A DNA stretch of 64,000 nucleotides from JAJRTA01 sp965603125 (GTDB taxonomy: Bacteria > Zixibacteria > MSB-5A5 > GN15 > FEB-12), in assembly GCA_965603125.1 (NCBI GenBank), contig CBFDBU010000009.1, forward strand, positions 1 through 64,000, given 5' to 3'. The position numbers were made by a program, and so were the translations under genes. This document shows positions 27,701-35,917 of this stretch, one piece after another (positions within the stretch are counted from its first letter, which is position 1; the number at the start of each line of letters is the position of its first letter). The notes beneath the pieces are model-generated. The model made no database searches. It was not told where the DNA came from and saw only the letters and a program-made list of their open reading frames with translations.

Positions 27701-27767
27701 CGACAACTACCGAAACCGCAAGAGCCACGTCAGGGAACTCCAGCTCTTCACCGAGATAAGATTCTAA
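21789..27767 (+). CDS. sprA: Giant outer-membrane protein, SprA/Sov-like
   Basis: 1,992 residues, by far the largest gene here. Signal peptide about 5-35 (LWFPALAALAAVIVAAWSAHAAG). The rest is beta-rich: an N-terminal plug-like part, a middle with repeated jelly-roll-like segments (DDFESAVDHLSLGNSRTLW, typical of SprA) and a C-terminal half of alternating amphipathic strands (SVSVSSKYSF, LSFSWSTQIAYTFSQQIKGG style), ending at an aromatic residue (TEIRF) as barrel proteins do. In Bacteroidota SprA is the type 9 secretion translocon and a gliding protein. No other type 9 gene is visible here. The start is read as TTG at 21789 with TGAGGA about 10 bases upstream; a GTG at 21798 is possible. Confidence 0.85.
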   Translation: MSVVKTTLLKLWFPALAALAAVIVAAWSAHAAGRFVAKLDTPPSYISPYEEVPDQLSVALYPKSYPLLSYKLKRRPRLIRESFEHNSLTFNTDYYKHGRLKKELTPVSVDANDYLAYRIRKIFGDKFHKLTTRSITDPDKEKRRGGLGISVALPKRLDRIFGEGGAGLKVSGYRRITFSGRSQWTDAANTDTYRKSKFPSLNMEQISQFEITGNIGSKITVKVTQDSKTDIPLANRIQIRYKGDDDDILKTIEAGNTTLNLPNTRFVGYSSRIRGLFGIKTEAQVGSLKLTTIASQEKGSSEKAVVTPTGDESATIIRDYEFAEGRVFDLVLDGEREDYDSVVNLIVYEQENSADNALAYPALLAVDPDHPNTYLSENIQGVRVAEVDPTVYEFVNDPLRGLHYVHFNSPRGVYKALGIWMQIKIAGTGDTITVGDLSGDTLVLKLLRHNVPVNTQKSWDLMWRNCYSIPRGVSVGDLGVRILKGRTGTERTTNPVDYQKTEGQTQSYLEILGLDQFNTADQRFPDGNMDDRQEIFRMDWGLLIFPEREPFNSSHRFQDSTGNLTLKLDVKVPDIYEHTDRQKTDASEYFIRLATRSRSSIIRLQRANIIEGSERVVVNGQTLTRDTHYKIDYSFGQITLLSAEATDPNADVHIEFEYAPFLAIQKKTLLGFRAEYEWSSDFQFGTTLLYKSDKAQERKPRVGQETARSYVYDFDASLKLRPSFLTAAADALPLVETEAASNLNVSGEIAQSRPNPNVDGIAYVDDFESAVDHLSLGNSRTLWQLSSRPGQVDAGYIRGKLLWHTPRDLVRVDDVYDRDVAQGQGTIRTFRMIFRPKVADTTWTEEGTREITPLLGYNSWAGIMRYFHARVDSKRAQLFEVRMRGTDRGRLHFDFGRISEDANGNGVPNSEDNPPYGDNNGAVDENEDTGVDQTPDAMEENYSAANPDPYGDNWYFLGEGKCPLPSAECNDIDWEDDSVRYEWLNGTEGNLKDISVLGRPDEEALTANGWQTTDTYFSYVIDLADDARFLVEDSRKDDWRTYRIPIRDTLALDTTFTTDAAVKPDWSQITHVRIWFESADNQIKWDTVEVADWYFVQSNWQDSVISPPGTLEEDRANLVVASVSQEDGTFDPPPGVEAYKDPTSNVTETQRGLLMRFENLDHLDTCLATKELLSVDRYSGYRNLEMYVYGAPGIAEGKIRFFFRIGDDADNFYEYRTFVHEGWDSRNFVRFDFNDVTAFKDSLIRSVPRSEQGDIDDTTAVYRVKGRPNLAQVGYFAAGIVNTDPTERYDGEIWLDELRITGVRKDIGTAGRISVSGNIADLFTYNFNLQSQDPYFRGISAATRGGSDNNLGSGKTATSYNYSLSMKLDRFLPRSWKASLPVTYSYSKSTTTPLLRTNSDIVLPDEVRQQEQTISESRSVTVSESFAYKGKNLLFRLLLNRLNSKLSYRRNSTQSVNTPYSFGENTSVNSSFNLGIAGVPRLPIFFWTKPIPLLRRTSESKLGLYPGKFQVSGDFSRNVNITEDPNQNRRSSINRDFSGRLDLQYKVFENLSTSLNLTTRRDLSDLNQVDLSLSHFKLGLETRYNQSFSAGYDPRLLGWLTNQWNYKVTYGDNYDRSSESRNSTLNQSWGVQGTFDHIAFLGGKATSSERYFKGKRHNVRGGGEKKKESGRPFYDPPLAVLRFLTNWIKSPSYGYNKSFKALVPGMADRPSWKYRLGMTREADVGKVAQNRNPSSNEGIAFNVGSGFTLFGGLGTDIGFKRLISRDLEKQGHRFEQVSTSWPELNIRIAKFRSLPLITSLVNKLIDVFSPRTSFQRSTKEAIDLDGGFTTSRSVSTNHNPLLSVNFRLLPKLSLTGSYNLSKSESEKFNPSDGEPQSVTRSSQKSVSVSSKYSFSAPGGIGIPLFGKLKFRSTMSIAVNLKINSSLSETASGGKPFTVSTDKSEFSWSTQIAYTFSQQIKGGVSLRWQDSNDNYRNRKSHVRELQLFTEIRF

Positions 27768-27782
27768 CAGGTTTCCGTTGAC

Positions 27783-28748
27783 ATGATTTCCGGATTCCCT
27801 GAAATTGTCGCCATGCCCAGGGTCAAAGGCGTTGCTCTTTCACTGGCGTTGACTATATCGCTGGGGTGCGGTTGCACGAAGAATCAGCAGCCGGCGCCGG
27901 CCTTTGACGGCGAGCGAGCATTTGGGTACCTTGAGGAGCAGGTCGCTTTTGGTCCCCGGGTGCCGGGTAGCAGGCCGTGGTCCGCCTGCCGTACCTACTA
28001 CTGCGACTTCTTTGCCGGCCTTGGTCTGGCCGTTGATTCTCAGGTGTTTGACTTCCTCGACCCGTATTCCAATCGCCGATTGCCGCTGGTGAATCTGATC
28101 GTGCCCGTCTCCGGTCGCGATGCGGACGCTGATCGAATCGTGCTCATGGCCCACTGGGACAGCCGACCGCGCACCGACTTCGCCTCGGATCCTCAACTTA
28201 GGGACCACCCCATCGACGGCGCCAACGACGGCGCTTCGGGTGTGGCGGTGCTGATGGAACTGGCGCGTCTTCTGGCGCAGCAACCGCCGCCCTGCCATGT
28301 TGACCTGGTCCTCGCGGACGGCGAAGACTGGGGCGAATCAGGCGATCTCGATTTCTATTTGCTCGGGTCGCGCGAGTTCGCCAGACGGGGTATCAGGGAC
28401 ACTTACCGTTTCGGCATTGTCATTGACATGATTGGAGACAAGGACCAGCAGATCTATCGCGAGGGCTATTCGGAGCGATACCATCAGGAACTCAACGACA
28501 TGATCTGGTCAACCGCCGCGCGGCTCGGCATCACGACCTTCCGCGACAGCGTCAAGCATCTCATTCACGATGATCACCTCTCGCTCTGTAGCGGCGGCGT
28601 GCCGACAGTGGACATCATCGATTTCAACTACCCCTACTGGCACACCGAATTCGACAGTCCCGACAAGTGTTCGGCCGAGTCGCTGGCCAACGTCGGACGG
28701 ATACTGACAGAAATTGTCTACGATCCTGAGTTATGGCCGAAAAACTGA
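27783..28748 (+). CDS. M28-family peptidase / glutaminyl cyclase-like lipoprotein
   Basis: 321 residues with a hydrophobic start ending ISLGCGC (lipobox, Cys about 30), so likely membrane-anchored. The M28 zinc site is visible in order: MAHWDSRP (His, Asp), DGANDGASG (bridging Asp), LADGEDWGE (Glu pair), VIDMIGDKD (Asp) and YWHTEFDS (His). WDSRP and the later Trp/His features recall glutaminyl-peptide cyclotransferases, which form N-terminal pyroglutamate; aminopeptidase activity is the alternative. An ATG at 27813 in frame would give a normal short signal. It starts 15 bases after sprA and its end overlaps selA by 16 bases, so these may be one operon. Confidence 0.8.
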   Translation: MISGFPEIVAMPRVKGVALSLALTISLGCGCTKNQQPAPAFDGERAFGYLEEQVAFGPRVPGSRPWSACRTYYCDFFAGLGLAVDSQVFDFLDPYSNRRLPLVNLIVPVSGRDADADRIVLMAHWDSRPRTDFASDPQLRDHPIDGANDGASGVAVLMELARLLAQQPPPCHVDLVLADGEDWGESGDLDFYLLGSREFARRGIRDTYRFGIVIDMIGDKDQQIYREGYSERYHQELNDMIWSTAARLGITTFRDSVKHLIHDDHLSLCSGGVPTVDIIDFNYPYWHTEFDSPDKCSAESLANVGRILTEIVYDPELWPKN

Positions 28749-30109
28749 TCCGCAAACCACGCGATTTCCCTTCGGTGGAAGAGCTTCTTGAGTGCCGACC
28801 ACTCGCCGGAGACATTGCGACACTTCCCCGACCCATTGCGGCCGAACTGGTCAAGGCCGTCGTGGCCGAGAACAAACGGAAACTCAGGGAGGGAATAGGA
28901 CGCCTGACGATCACCTCGCTTCATCGTGATATTCGTTCGGCCGTTTCTCGCGCCAGACGAACCGAAGTCACCCGCTTGATAAACGCCACCGGTATCGTCG
29001 TTCACACCAATTTAGGGCGCGCGCCGTTGTCGGAATCGCTATTCGACGCCGTAAGGCGAACCATCACCGGTTACGGCAATGTCGAGTTCGATCTCGACCG
29101 GGGCGTACGTGGAAGCCGCGGCCTGGCCTGCGAGAATTACCTGGCGGCGCTGGCCGATTCTGAAGCGGCAACGGTTGTAAACAACAACGCCGCGGCTATC
29201 TTCCTGATCCTGAACAGTCTGGCCAATCGTAAGCAGGTGTTGATCTCGCGCGGGGAACTGGTGCAAATTGGCGGTGGGTTCCGTATTCCCGACATACTGA
29301 AGCGCTCCGGGGCCAAACTGTGTGAGGTCGGCACCACCAACGTGACCGACGTGGCGGATTACGAGAGCCACATCAGCGAACGAACGGGGCTGATCCTGAA
29401 GGTGCACAAGAGCAATTTCGTACAGGCCGGTTTTACCGAGGAAGTCGAACTCAGGGATCTCGTGGCGCTCGCCGCGAGAAACCGCCTGACGGTTGTCAAC
29501 GATCTCGGCAGCGGCGTGCTCGTGCCGACGAGGAAACTTACCGGGCACACCGAACCAACCGTTCAGGAATCGGTCCGCGCCGGGGCTGATCTCACCTGTT
29601 TCTCCGGAGACAAAATGCTGGGTGGTGTACAGGCCGGTCTCATTGTCGGGCGTCGCGAACTGGTTGCAAAGATCAAGCGCAACCCGCTTTTCCGCACCAT
29701 GCGCGTGGACAAAATCGTCTTTGCTTTACTGGAGAAGCTGTTCACGATCTATCTCAACGGCGACCACCTCTCCGAAATCAAGTTGTGGAATATCCTGTCG
29801 GTGCCGGAAGCGGAGTTGTATCGGCGCGGCAGGGCGATTCTGGACGAATTAGGGCAGCCGGATGTCTTGTCAGTCGAGGCCACCAAAGCCTACACCGGCG
29901 GCGGGGCCATGCCTGAGGCGGCCATGCCGTCGGTCGGTCTGGTCTTTGGAGGACGGCACAAGGCCGTTGCGCTGGCGCGGAAGTTCCGCCGGCTTGAAAC
30001 CCCTGTTATCGGCCGCATCGACCAGGACCGCTTCATCCTGGACTTGAAAGCGGTGCTTCTCGAGGATCTCGAATTGCTGCGTGATTCCATCAGGGCTGTC
30101 ATCGGCTGA
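28733..30109 (+). CDS. selA: L-seryl-tRNA(Sec) selenium transferase
   Basis: A 458-residue PLP enzyme that converts seryl-tRNA(Sec) to selenocysteyl-tRNA(Sec) using selenophosphate. Recognisable parts: INATGIVVHTNLGRAPLS, the NNNAAAIFLILN segment, a KVHKSNF motif and the PLP-lysine region CFSGDKMLGGVQAG at about residue 285. The length is typical. The start ATG at 28733 overlaps the M28 gene by 16 bases. selB follows after 18 bases; the tRNA-Sec gene lies at 36753-36846. selD is not in the window. Confidence 0.95.
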   Translation: MAEKLIRKPRDFPSVEELLECRPLAGDIATLPRPIAAELVKAVVAENKRKLREGIGRLTITSLHRDIRSAVSRARRTEVTRLINATGIVVHTNLGRAPLSESLFDAVRRTITGYGNVEFDLDRGVRGSRGLACENYLAALADSEAATVVNNNAAAIFLILNSLANRKQVLISRGELVQIGGGFRIPDILKRSGAKLCEVGTTNVTDVADYESHISERTGLILKVHKSNFVQAGFTEEVELRDLVALAARNRLTVVNDLGSGVLVPTRKLTGHTEPTVQESVRAGADLTCFSGDKMLGGVQAGLIVGRRELVAKIKRNPLFRTMRVDKIVFALLEKLFTIYLNGDHLSEIKLWNILSVPEAELYRRGRAILDELGQPDVLSVEATKAYTGGGAMPEAAMPSVGLVFGGRHKAVALARKFRRLETPVIGRIDQDRFILDLKAVLLEDLELLRDSIRAVIG

Positions 30110-30127
30110 AGCGAGGAGTGGGCGACC

Positions 30128-32032
30128 GTGCTCGTAATCGGAACAGCAGGGCATATCGATCACGGCAAATCGGCCATTGTCAAAAGGCTGACCGGCACCG
30201 ATCCCGACCGGCTGCCCGAAGAAAAAGAACGCGGGATGACAATTGACCTGGGTTTTGCGTTTCGACAGACGCAAAGCGGCGAGCGCATGGCCTTCGTCGA
30301 TGTGCCTGGTCACGAGAGATTTGTCCGGAACATGATCGCCGGCGCCGGGGGTATCGACGCCGTGATGCTGGTCATCGCTGCCGACGACGGCTGGATGCCG
30401 CAAAGCCAGGAACACTTCCAGATCGTGCGCCTGCTCGGCATCGAGCGCGGCCTTATCGTCATCAACAAGATCGACCTAGTCGACAGCGAATGGCTGGAAC
30501 TGATGGAAGAGGAGATTCGCGAGAAGGTGGCCGGGTCTTTCCTGGCCGATGTTCCCATGTTTCGCGTGTCGGCCCACACCGGCCAGGGAATAGACGCGCT
30601 CTCAGATCATCTTGACAGCCTTCCCGGCTGCCTGACCTCCGGGCGTGACGGCCGGACGGCCCGTCTGTATGTCGACCGTTCGTTTGTACTGTCCGGTATC
30701 GGCGGAGTTGTCACGGGGACCCTTCGCGACGGTTCGCTCAGTGTGGGGCAGCCTGTTGCCGTATGGCCGGCTGGGCTCACGGGCAAGGTACGTTCGCTTC
30801 GCGCCAACGACCGGGAAGTCGACCAGGCCCTGCCGGGCCAGCGTACCGCCGTTTCCCTTACCGGCGTTGACAAGGAACTGCTCGCGCGGGGGAGCGTGAT
30901 TTCCGGGAGGCTGGACCTGTCGTTCTTCACCGCCAACCCGGTGCTGGCTCTTGCGGTAGAGTTGTTGCCGGAAGCCCCGGTGACACTGGAGGATCGGCGC
31001 CGGGTCCTTCTCATTACCGGCACCACCGAGGTGGAAGGGGAACTGCGGCTCCCGGACAAGAAGAAAATCAGGCCGTCGCAGCAGGGCATCGCGTTCTTCA
31101 AGCCGGAGCAACCAGTGTACGCACTCGTCGGCGATCACTATGTCCTGCGGCTGCCGACACCGATGGTCACTCTCGGCGGGGGCCGTATTCTGGACCATCT
31201 CGCGCAGGTCCCCCGACGAAAGCACCTAACCCGCTATGATTATCTTGCCGACCGGCTGTCATGGAGGATCGAGGACCTGGTCGTATCAGAGTTGAAAAAA
31301 CGCTCTATTATGCGCTCTGACGAACTTCTGGCCGAGGCGGCAGTGACGCCCGCAGAGATAGCAACGACGGTGAAGAGACTGATCAAAGAGGGTCGACTCG
31401 GCATCATCGGGGACCACGTTTTCCACTGCGACTCATTCCAGAGAGACATCGACGGCTTCAGAGCGGGCATCGTGAAGTCGCTTGAGGCCAGTCCGCACTT
31501 GAGAGGCCTTCCCCGCGAGCAGGTGCTTGCCTTGAGCGAACACGACGATGCGACCACTGAAGCCATGATTGAATACCTGCTGTCGGAAGGCGCCATTGTC
31601 AAGGCGGGCGACAAAATTGACCTTGCCGGCCGCGGTATGAGTCTGAAAGGCAACATCAAAACGGCCCACGACAGGATAATGAATCTGCTGCGGGAGGAAC
31701 CGATGGCCCCGCCGAAGCTCTCGCTCCTTGCCGAAGGGGGCAAGGACAGCCGCGAGGCAATCAGGTACATCATCGAATCGGGCGAGGGTTACAAGTGCGG
31801 CGCTGAGTTCATCTTTCTCAGCGAAAGCTGGTCGGAGATCGTGCGTTTTGTCAGGGATCAGATTACCCGGTCAGGCAAGTTGGCCGTGGCCGACCTGAAA
31901 GACCGCTTCGGCATATCGCGCAAGTATGCCATTCCCGTTCTGGAAGAAACCGACCGGCTCAAGCTCACCCGGCGCGACGGCGACCAGCGAACAAAAGGAG
32001 AGAGGTTTGAAAGCGAAGAGTTTACTGTATAA
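30128..32032 (+). CDS. selB: Selenocysteine-specific elongation factor
   Basis: A 634-residue factor that delivers Sec-tRNA to UGA codons next to a SECIS hairpin. The GTPase domain (about 1-170) has GTAGHIDHGKSAIVKRLTG (P-loop), DVPGHERFVRNM (G3) and NKIDLV (G4). Domains II and III follow. The C-terminal region (about 380-634) is a series of winged helices that bind SECIS, for example KRLIKEGRLGIIGDHVFHC and the final DRFGISRKYAIPVLEETDRL. The start is GTG at 30128 with GAGGAG about 9 bases upstream. The end overlaps the next gene's start by 26 bases. Confidence 0.95.
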   Translation: MLVIGTAGHIDHGKSAIVKRLTGTDPDRLPEEKERGMTIDLGFAFRQTQSGERMAFVDVPGHERFVRNMIAGAGGIDAVMLVIAADDGWMPQSQEHFQIVRLLGIERGLIVINKIDLVDSEWLELMEEEIREKVAGSFLADVPMFRVSAHTGQGIDALSDHLDSLPGCLTSGRDGRTARLYVDRSFVLSGIGGVVTGTLRDGSLSVGQPVAVWPAGLTGKVRSLRANDREVDQALPGQRTAVSLTGVDKELLARGSVISGRLDLSFFTANPVLALAVELLPEAPVTLEDRRRVLLITGTTEVEGELRLPDKKKIRPSQQGIAFFKPEQPVYALVGDHYVLRLPTPMVTLGGGRILDHLAQVPRRKHLTRYDYLADRLSWRIEDLVVSELKKRSIMRSDELLAEAAVTPAEIATTVKRLIKEGRLGIIGDHVFHCDSFQRDIDGFRAGIVKSLEASPHLRGLPREQVLALSEHDDATTEAMIEYLLSEGAIVKAGDKIDLAGRGMSLKGNIKTAHDRIMNLLREEPMAPPKLSLLAEGGKDSREAIRYIIESGEGYKCGAEFIFLSESWSEIVRFVRDQITRSGKLAVADLKDRFGISRKYAIPVLEETDRLKLTRRDGDQRTKGERFESEEFTV

Positions 32033-33590
32033 CGCCCGCATTCACACTCAGGCCGGTGGCCTCATGGCGGATTCGATGGCCGTCTGCCGCAATCGGATTG
32101 TGGCGATGGGCAACAACCTCAAGTATGACCCGGATTTTGGGAGCTACCACCGGGTGGATCTGAAAGGCAGGACAGTGACGCCCGGTTTTGTCGACGCCCA
32201 CACGCACTTTTTCTTTTACGCCCTCTCCTTAGGTCACGTGTCGCTTCAAGGTCTGACATCGATTGAGGCCTGCCGAAAGAAGATCAAAAAACATACCGCA
32301 ACCCTGAAGCGAACGGAATGGGTGGTCGGCGAAGGATACGCGCCCGATCTGTTCGCTGGCCGCCGGGAGCCTGACCGCCAGGCGCTCGACACCGTCACCG
32401 GCGACCATCCGGCCATCATCCTCTCCAAGGATCAGCACTCCGCCTGGGTCAACAGTCGCGCGTTGGAGCTGGCAGGTATCACTGCCAAGACGCTGCAGAC
32501 TTCCAGTGGCGTGATTGTCAGGACTGCAGACGGCACACCGACGGGTATCCTTCGCGAAACGGCGTATCGGCCGGTGTTCGACCTTGCACCTCCGCCGCCC
32601 CGGAAAACCATAGACAGACACTACCGGCAGGCCGTGGATCATGCCTGCCGCAAGGGCGTGACGGGGGTCCATTCCTTTGACGGTGCGGAGGCGTTTGCCT
32701 ATTTCTCCGAATTGGCCGCCGGTGGCAAGCTCGGCCTGCGCATCAATTACTATCCCCCGGCAACCAGGCTGCCGCAACTGCACAAGACCGGAACCCGCTA
32801 CGCGACGGGCGATGACTTCCTGCGAATCGCGGGTGTCAAGATCTTCGCCGACGGGTCGTTGGGCAGCCAGACCGCCTTTTGCTTTAACAAGTATCTTGGC
32901 AGCCCGGACAACTTTGGCATCGAAGTAACCCCCGTGTCTGAGCTTAAGCGGCTGATCAAATCGGCCTCCAGGCTGGGTTTGCCATGCGCTATTCATGCTA
33001 TCGGCGACCGGGCCGTGGCCAACGTTCTCAATGCCCTCGAGGCCGGCCCCCGGCTTCGACTCCCGGCTCGACATCGGATCGAACATTTACAGTTAATGCG
33101 TCGCAAGGACATTCCCCGCCTGAAGAAGTTGGGCGTGGTGCCGTCAATGCAGCCCTCACACTGTCCGGCAGACATCATGATGGCGCGCAAGTACTGGGGC
33201 GCTCGCGCAAGAAACGCGTATATCTTCCGCACCCTGATAGATCACGGCATCCCTGTGGCTTTTGGGTCGGACGTGCCGATTGAGCCTCTTGACCCGCTGG
33301 CCGGTATCGCCGCTGCGGTGCGACGAGCGAAACCGGGCAGCCGGGACATCTTCTATCCCCAGGAGCGCCTGAACGCCGCCCAGGCCCTGCACGCTTTCAC
33401 CGTCGGCTCGGCCATCGCCGCCGGGCAGGAGCACTGCCGCGGCTATCTTCTTCCGGGCTACGTGGCTGATTTCGTGGTTCTCTCAGACGACATTACGCGC
33501 ATACCGGCATCCCGGCTGTGCGATGTCCGAGTGCTCGCAACAGTTCTGGACGGCAAAGTCAAATACTGTGACGGCCGGCTGAGTCTTTAG
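32007..33590 (+). CDS. Amidohydrolase family 3 protein (YtcJ-like)
   Basis: A 527-residue metal-dependent amidohydrolase. TTG at 32007 is chosen as start because GGAGAGAGG precedes it; it lies inside the end of selB. The TIM-barrel metal motif DAHTHFFFY lies at about 56, HAIGDRAV at about 330 carries the second His site, RIEHLQLM at about 363, and AFGSDVPIEP at about 418 carries the catalytic Asp. The family hydrolyses amide bonds of varied small molecules. The substrate cannot be told and no pathway neighbours help. It is probably translationally coupled to selB. Confidence 0.8.
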   Translation: MKAKSLLYNARIHTQAGGLMADSMAVCRNRIVAMGNNLKYDPDFGSYHRVDLKGRTVTPGFVDAHTHFFFYALSLGHVSLQGLTSIEACRKKIKKHTATLKRTEWVVGEGYAPDLFAGRREPDRQALDTVTGDHPAIILSKDQHSAWVNSRALELAGITAKTLQTSSGVIVRTADGTPTGILRETAYRPVFDLAPPPPRKTIDRHYRQAVDHACRKGVTGVHSFDGAEAFAYFSELAAGGKLGLRINYYPPATRLPQLHKTGTRYATGDDFLRIAGVKIFADGSLGSQTAFCFNKYLGSPDNFGIEVTPVSELKRLIKSASRLGLPCAIHAIGDRAVANVLNALEAGPRLRLPARHRIEHLQLMRRKDIPRLKKLGVVPSMQPSHCPADIMMARKYWGARARNAYIFRTLIDHGIPVAFGSDVPIEPLDPLAGIAAAVRRAKPGSRDIFYPQERLNAAQALHAFTVGSAIAAGQEHCRGYLLPGYVADFVVLSDDITRIPASRLCDVRVLATVLDGKVKYCDGRLSL

Positions 33591-33626
33591 CCGCACCCGT
33601 GATGGTTTTCCTGATGGCAATTTGAT

Positions 33627-33655
33627 TTGACAATGGATTTGACATAGAGCATATT
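33627..33655 (+). promoter_or_regulatory. Leaderless promoter of the nfeD-slipin pair
   Basis: TTGACA (33627-33632), 17 bases, CATATT (33650-33655), then exactly 6 bases to the ATG at 33662. No ribosome site lies between. Confidence 0.65.
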
Positions 33656-33661
33656 TGTCTC

Positions 33662-35032
33662 ATGAGGCCAAAACACATAATTGTGCTGGCGCTAGCAGTT
33701 TTTCTGTTTCTCAGTCCCGTCATTTCGTATACGATCAGAGCGAGCATACAAAACGACAGCACGTATGAATCGGACTCGTCCTCACTCGACGAGGTGATGG
33801 AACGGCAGGAGCCCGCCATGCGAGCGCTGGTCTACACGATAACGATCGAGGGCGCCATCGGCACGGTGACCGATGACCGCATCGCAGAAGCGATTGAGCT
33901 GGCCGAGGAGGACGGGGCTGCCCTGCTGGTGCTAATAATGGACACGCCGGGCGGGTTCACAAAGCCGACGTGGTCGATCTGCAAGAGCATCCTCAACGCC
34001 GGTGTCCCCGTATGCACGTACGTTGCCCCCTCGGGAGCGCGGGCCGGCTCGGCCGGAGTGTATATTACCTACGCCTCACACTTCGCCGCCATGGCGCCGT
34101 CGACCAATATCGGCGCGGCGCACCCGGTCTCCGGCACCGGTGAGAAGATCGATTCGGTTATGAACGAGAAAATCACCCACGACGCGGCGGCGCAGATCCG
34201 CGCAGCGGCTGCCAAGCGCGGTCGTAACGCCGAGTGGGCCGAGCGGGCGGTGCGGGAGTCGGTGGCCATTACCGACGTAGAGGCGCTCGACTCGAATGTG
34301 ATCGATATCCGCGCCGAGAATCTTGACGACCTGCTGCGTCAGATTGACGGGCGCGAGACTGATCTTCCCTCAGGCAAAACAACGATGGTTCTCAAAAACG
34401 CCCGCACCACGGAGATTGAAACCTCACTGGTGCACCAGATTCTCGATATAATCACTCAACCCGACATCGCCTTTATTCTCTTCTCGATCGGTAGTCTGGG
34501 CATTCTCCTGGAACTGTACAACCCCGGTTCTATTTTCCCCGGGGTGGTGGGCGCGATTTCGCTGATTTTGGCTTTCTATGCTTTTCAGACGTTGCCGATC
34601 AACTACGCCGGACTGGCGCTGATAATACTGGCAATAATACTCTTCATTGCGGAGGTGAAAATCGTGAGTCATGGCCTTCTCACGATCGGCGGGCTGATCT
34701 CCTTCTTCCTGGGCGGTCTGATGCTCGTTGACACGGTCGACCCCGGTCTGAGAATCTCCATGTCGGTCCTGATCACGATGGTAGTGTGTATCGGGATTGC
34801 CGTGAGCATAGCCGCCTACCTGGTTATCAAGGCGGCCCGGCGCCAGCCATTCATCGGCAACGAAGGGATGATCGGCAAGACGGCCGAAGTGCGCAGGCAG
34901 GGTCTTGTCTATGTGGACGGCGCTCTGTGGAAAGCAAGTCACGAGAGCGGCGAAGAGCTTGCGATCGGTGGCACCGTCGAGATCGTGGCTGTCGACAAGC
35001 TGAAACTGATAGTGCGGAAATCAAACTCCTAA
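33662..35032 (+). CDS. NfeD-family membrane serine protease
   Basis: 456 residues. N-terminal signal or anchor (about 5-22). ClpP-like protease domain (about 55-240): LVLIMDTPGGFTKPTWSICKSI, then YVAPSGARAGSAGVYITYASH, which gives the Ser (GARAGSAG) of the Ser-Lys dyad type seen in long NfeD proteins. Four to five membrane segments follow at about 262-385 (FILFSIGSLGILLELY, then ISLILAFYAF). A C-terminal OB-fold (about 390-456) includes GMIGKTAEVRRQGLVYVDG. Known long NfeD proteases cleave stomatin-like partners, and the next gene encodes one (15 bases apart). The membrane pair probably controls membrane quality or microdomains. Confidence 0.9.
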   Translation: MRPKHIIVLALAVFLFLSPVISYTIRASIQNDSTYESDSSSLDEVMERQEPAMRALVYTITIEGAIGTVTDDRIAEAIELAEEDGAALLVLIMDTPGGFTKPTWSICKSILNAGVPVCTYVAPSGARAGSAGVYITYASHFAAMAPSTNIGAAHPVSGTGEKIDSVMNEKITHDAAAQIRAAAAKRGRNAEWAERAVRESVAITDVEALDSNVIDIRAENLDDLLRQIDGRETDLPSGKTTMVLKNARTTEIETSLVHQILDIITQPDIAFILFSIGSLGILLELYNPGSIFPGVVGAISLILAFYAFQTLPINYAGLALIILAIILFIAEVKIVSHGLLTIGGLISFFLGGLMLVDTVDPGLRISMSVLITMVVCIGIAVSIAAYLVIKAARRQPFIGNEGMIGKTAEVRRQGLVYVDGALWKASHESGEELAIGGTVEIVAVDKLKLIVRKSNS

Positions 35033-35047
35033 CATCGGGGGGAACAG

Positions 35048-35824
35048 ATGCAGTTACCGGTAATAGCGATCATTGTCTTCTTCGGGTTCCTGATCCTGGT
35101 CAACATGATCAAGATTCTCAAGGAGTACGAACGGGGGGTAATATTTCGACTGGGCCGCCTGATCGGCGCCAAAGGACCCGGGCTGATCATACTGATTCCG
35201 ATCATCGATAAGATGGTCCGCGTCGATCTGCGCGTCATCACCTACGATGTCCCGGCGCAGGACGTCATCACCAAGGACAACGTGTCCGTCAAAGTCAACG
35301 CGGTGCTCTATTTCCAGATAACGGATCCGAACAAGGCGATTGTCTCCGTGGCCAACTTCTTCGAGGCCACGTCGCAGATCGCGCAGACCACCTTGCGCTC
35401 GGTGCTGGGGCAGGTGGAGCTTGACGACCTGCTGGCCCAGCGCGAAAAGATCAATGCCCAACTGCAGCAGATTATCGACGAACAAACCGAACCGTGGGGT
35501 GTTAAGGTAACCGTTGTCGAGGTTAAGAACGTAGACCTTCCTCCGGAGATGACGCGCGCTATCGCCAAGCAGGCCGAGGCCGAACGTGAGCGCCGCTCGA
35601 AAGTTATCCACGCAGAGGGCGAGTTCCAGGCCGCGCAGAAGTTGGCCGACGCCGCGTCCGTCATCGCCACCGCACCGAACGCAATGCAGCTTCGGTTCCT
35701 GCAGACGATGGTTGAAGTGTCCGCCGAGAAAAACTCTACTCTGATCTTCCCGGTCCCAATCGACCTGCTGGAGTCTTTCAAGCACTACTTTGACGACAAA
35801 CGCTCCAAGGAGGTCGGGAGCTAA
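35048..35824 (+). CDS. Slipin (stomatin/SPFH family)
   Basis: A 258-residue membrane-associated scaffold protein. One N-terminal hydrophobic segment (about 3-18) is followed by the SPFH domain: GVIFRLGRLIGAKGPGLI, RVDLRVITYDVPAQDVITKDNV and the ALGQ/VLGQVELDDLLAQREKIN segment. A charged helical stretch follows (AIAKQAEAERERRSKVIHAEGE), typical of stomatins. The length fits bacterial slipin. It is paired with the NfeD protease as in many bacteria. GGGGGGAACAG precedes the ATG. The 314 bases that follow have no gene but carry repeats. Confidence 0.93.
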   Translation: MQLPVIAIIVFFGFLILVNMIKILKEYERGVIFRLGRLIGAKGPGLIILIPIIDKMVRVDLRVITYDVPAQDVITKDNVSVKVNAVLYFQITDPNKAIVSVANFFEATSQIAQTTLRSVLGQVELDDLLAQREKINAQLQQIIDEQTEPWGVKVTVVEVKNVDLPPEMTRAIAKQAEAERERRSKVIHAEGEFQAAQKLADAASVIATAPNAMQLRFLQTMVEVSAEKNSTLIFPVPIDLLESFKHYFDDKRSKEVGS

Positions 35825-35855
35825 GTAACTCATGTGATCCGGCAGAGACCCGTAG

Positions 35856-35878
35856 GTCAGAATCCCTGTGGTTCTGAC
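35856..35878. repeat. Intergenic hairpin 1
   Basis: GTCAGAA, then a 9-base centre, then TTCTGAC. The palindrome lies 30 bases after the slipin stop. With one bulge the stem extends to nine pairs. No T-run follows. Confidence 0.5.
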
Positions 35879-35917
35879 ATCTGAATCTGTCGAGACCGCA
35901 GTCGAAGCAACAGCAGG

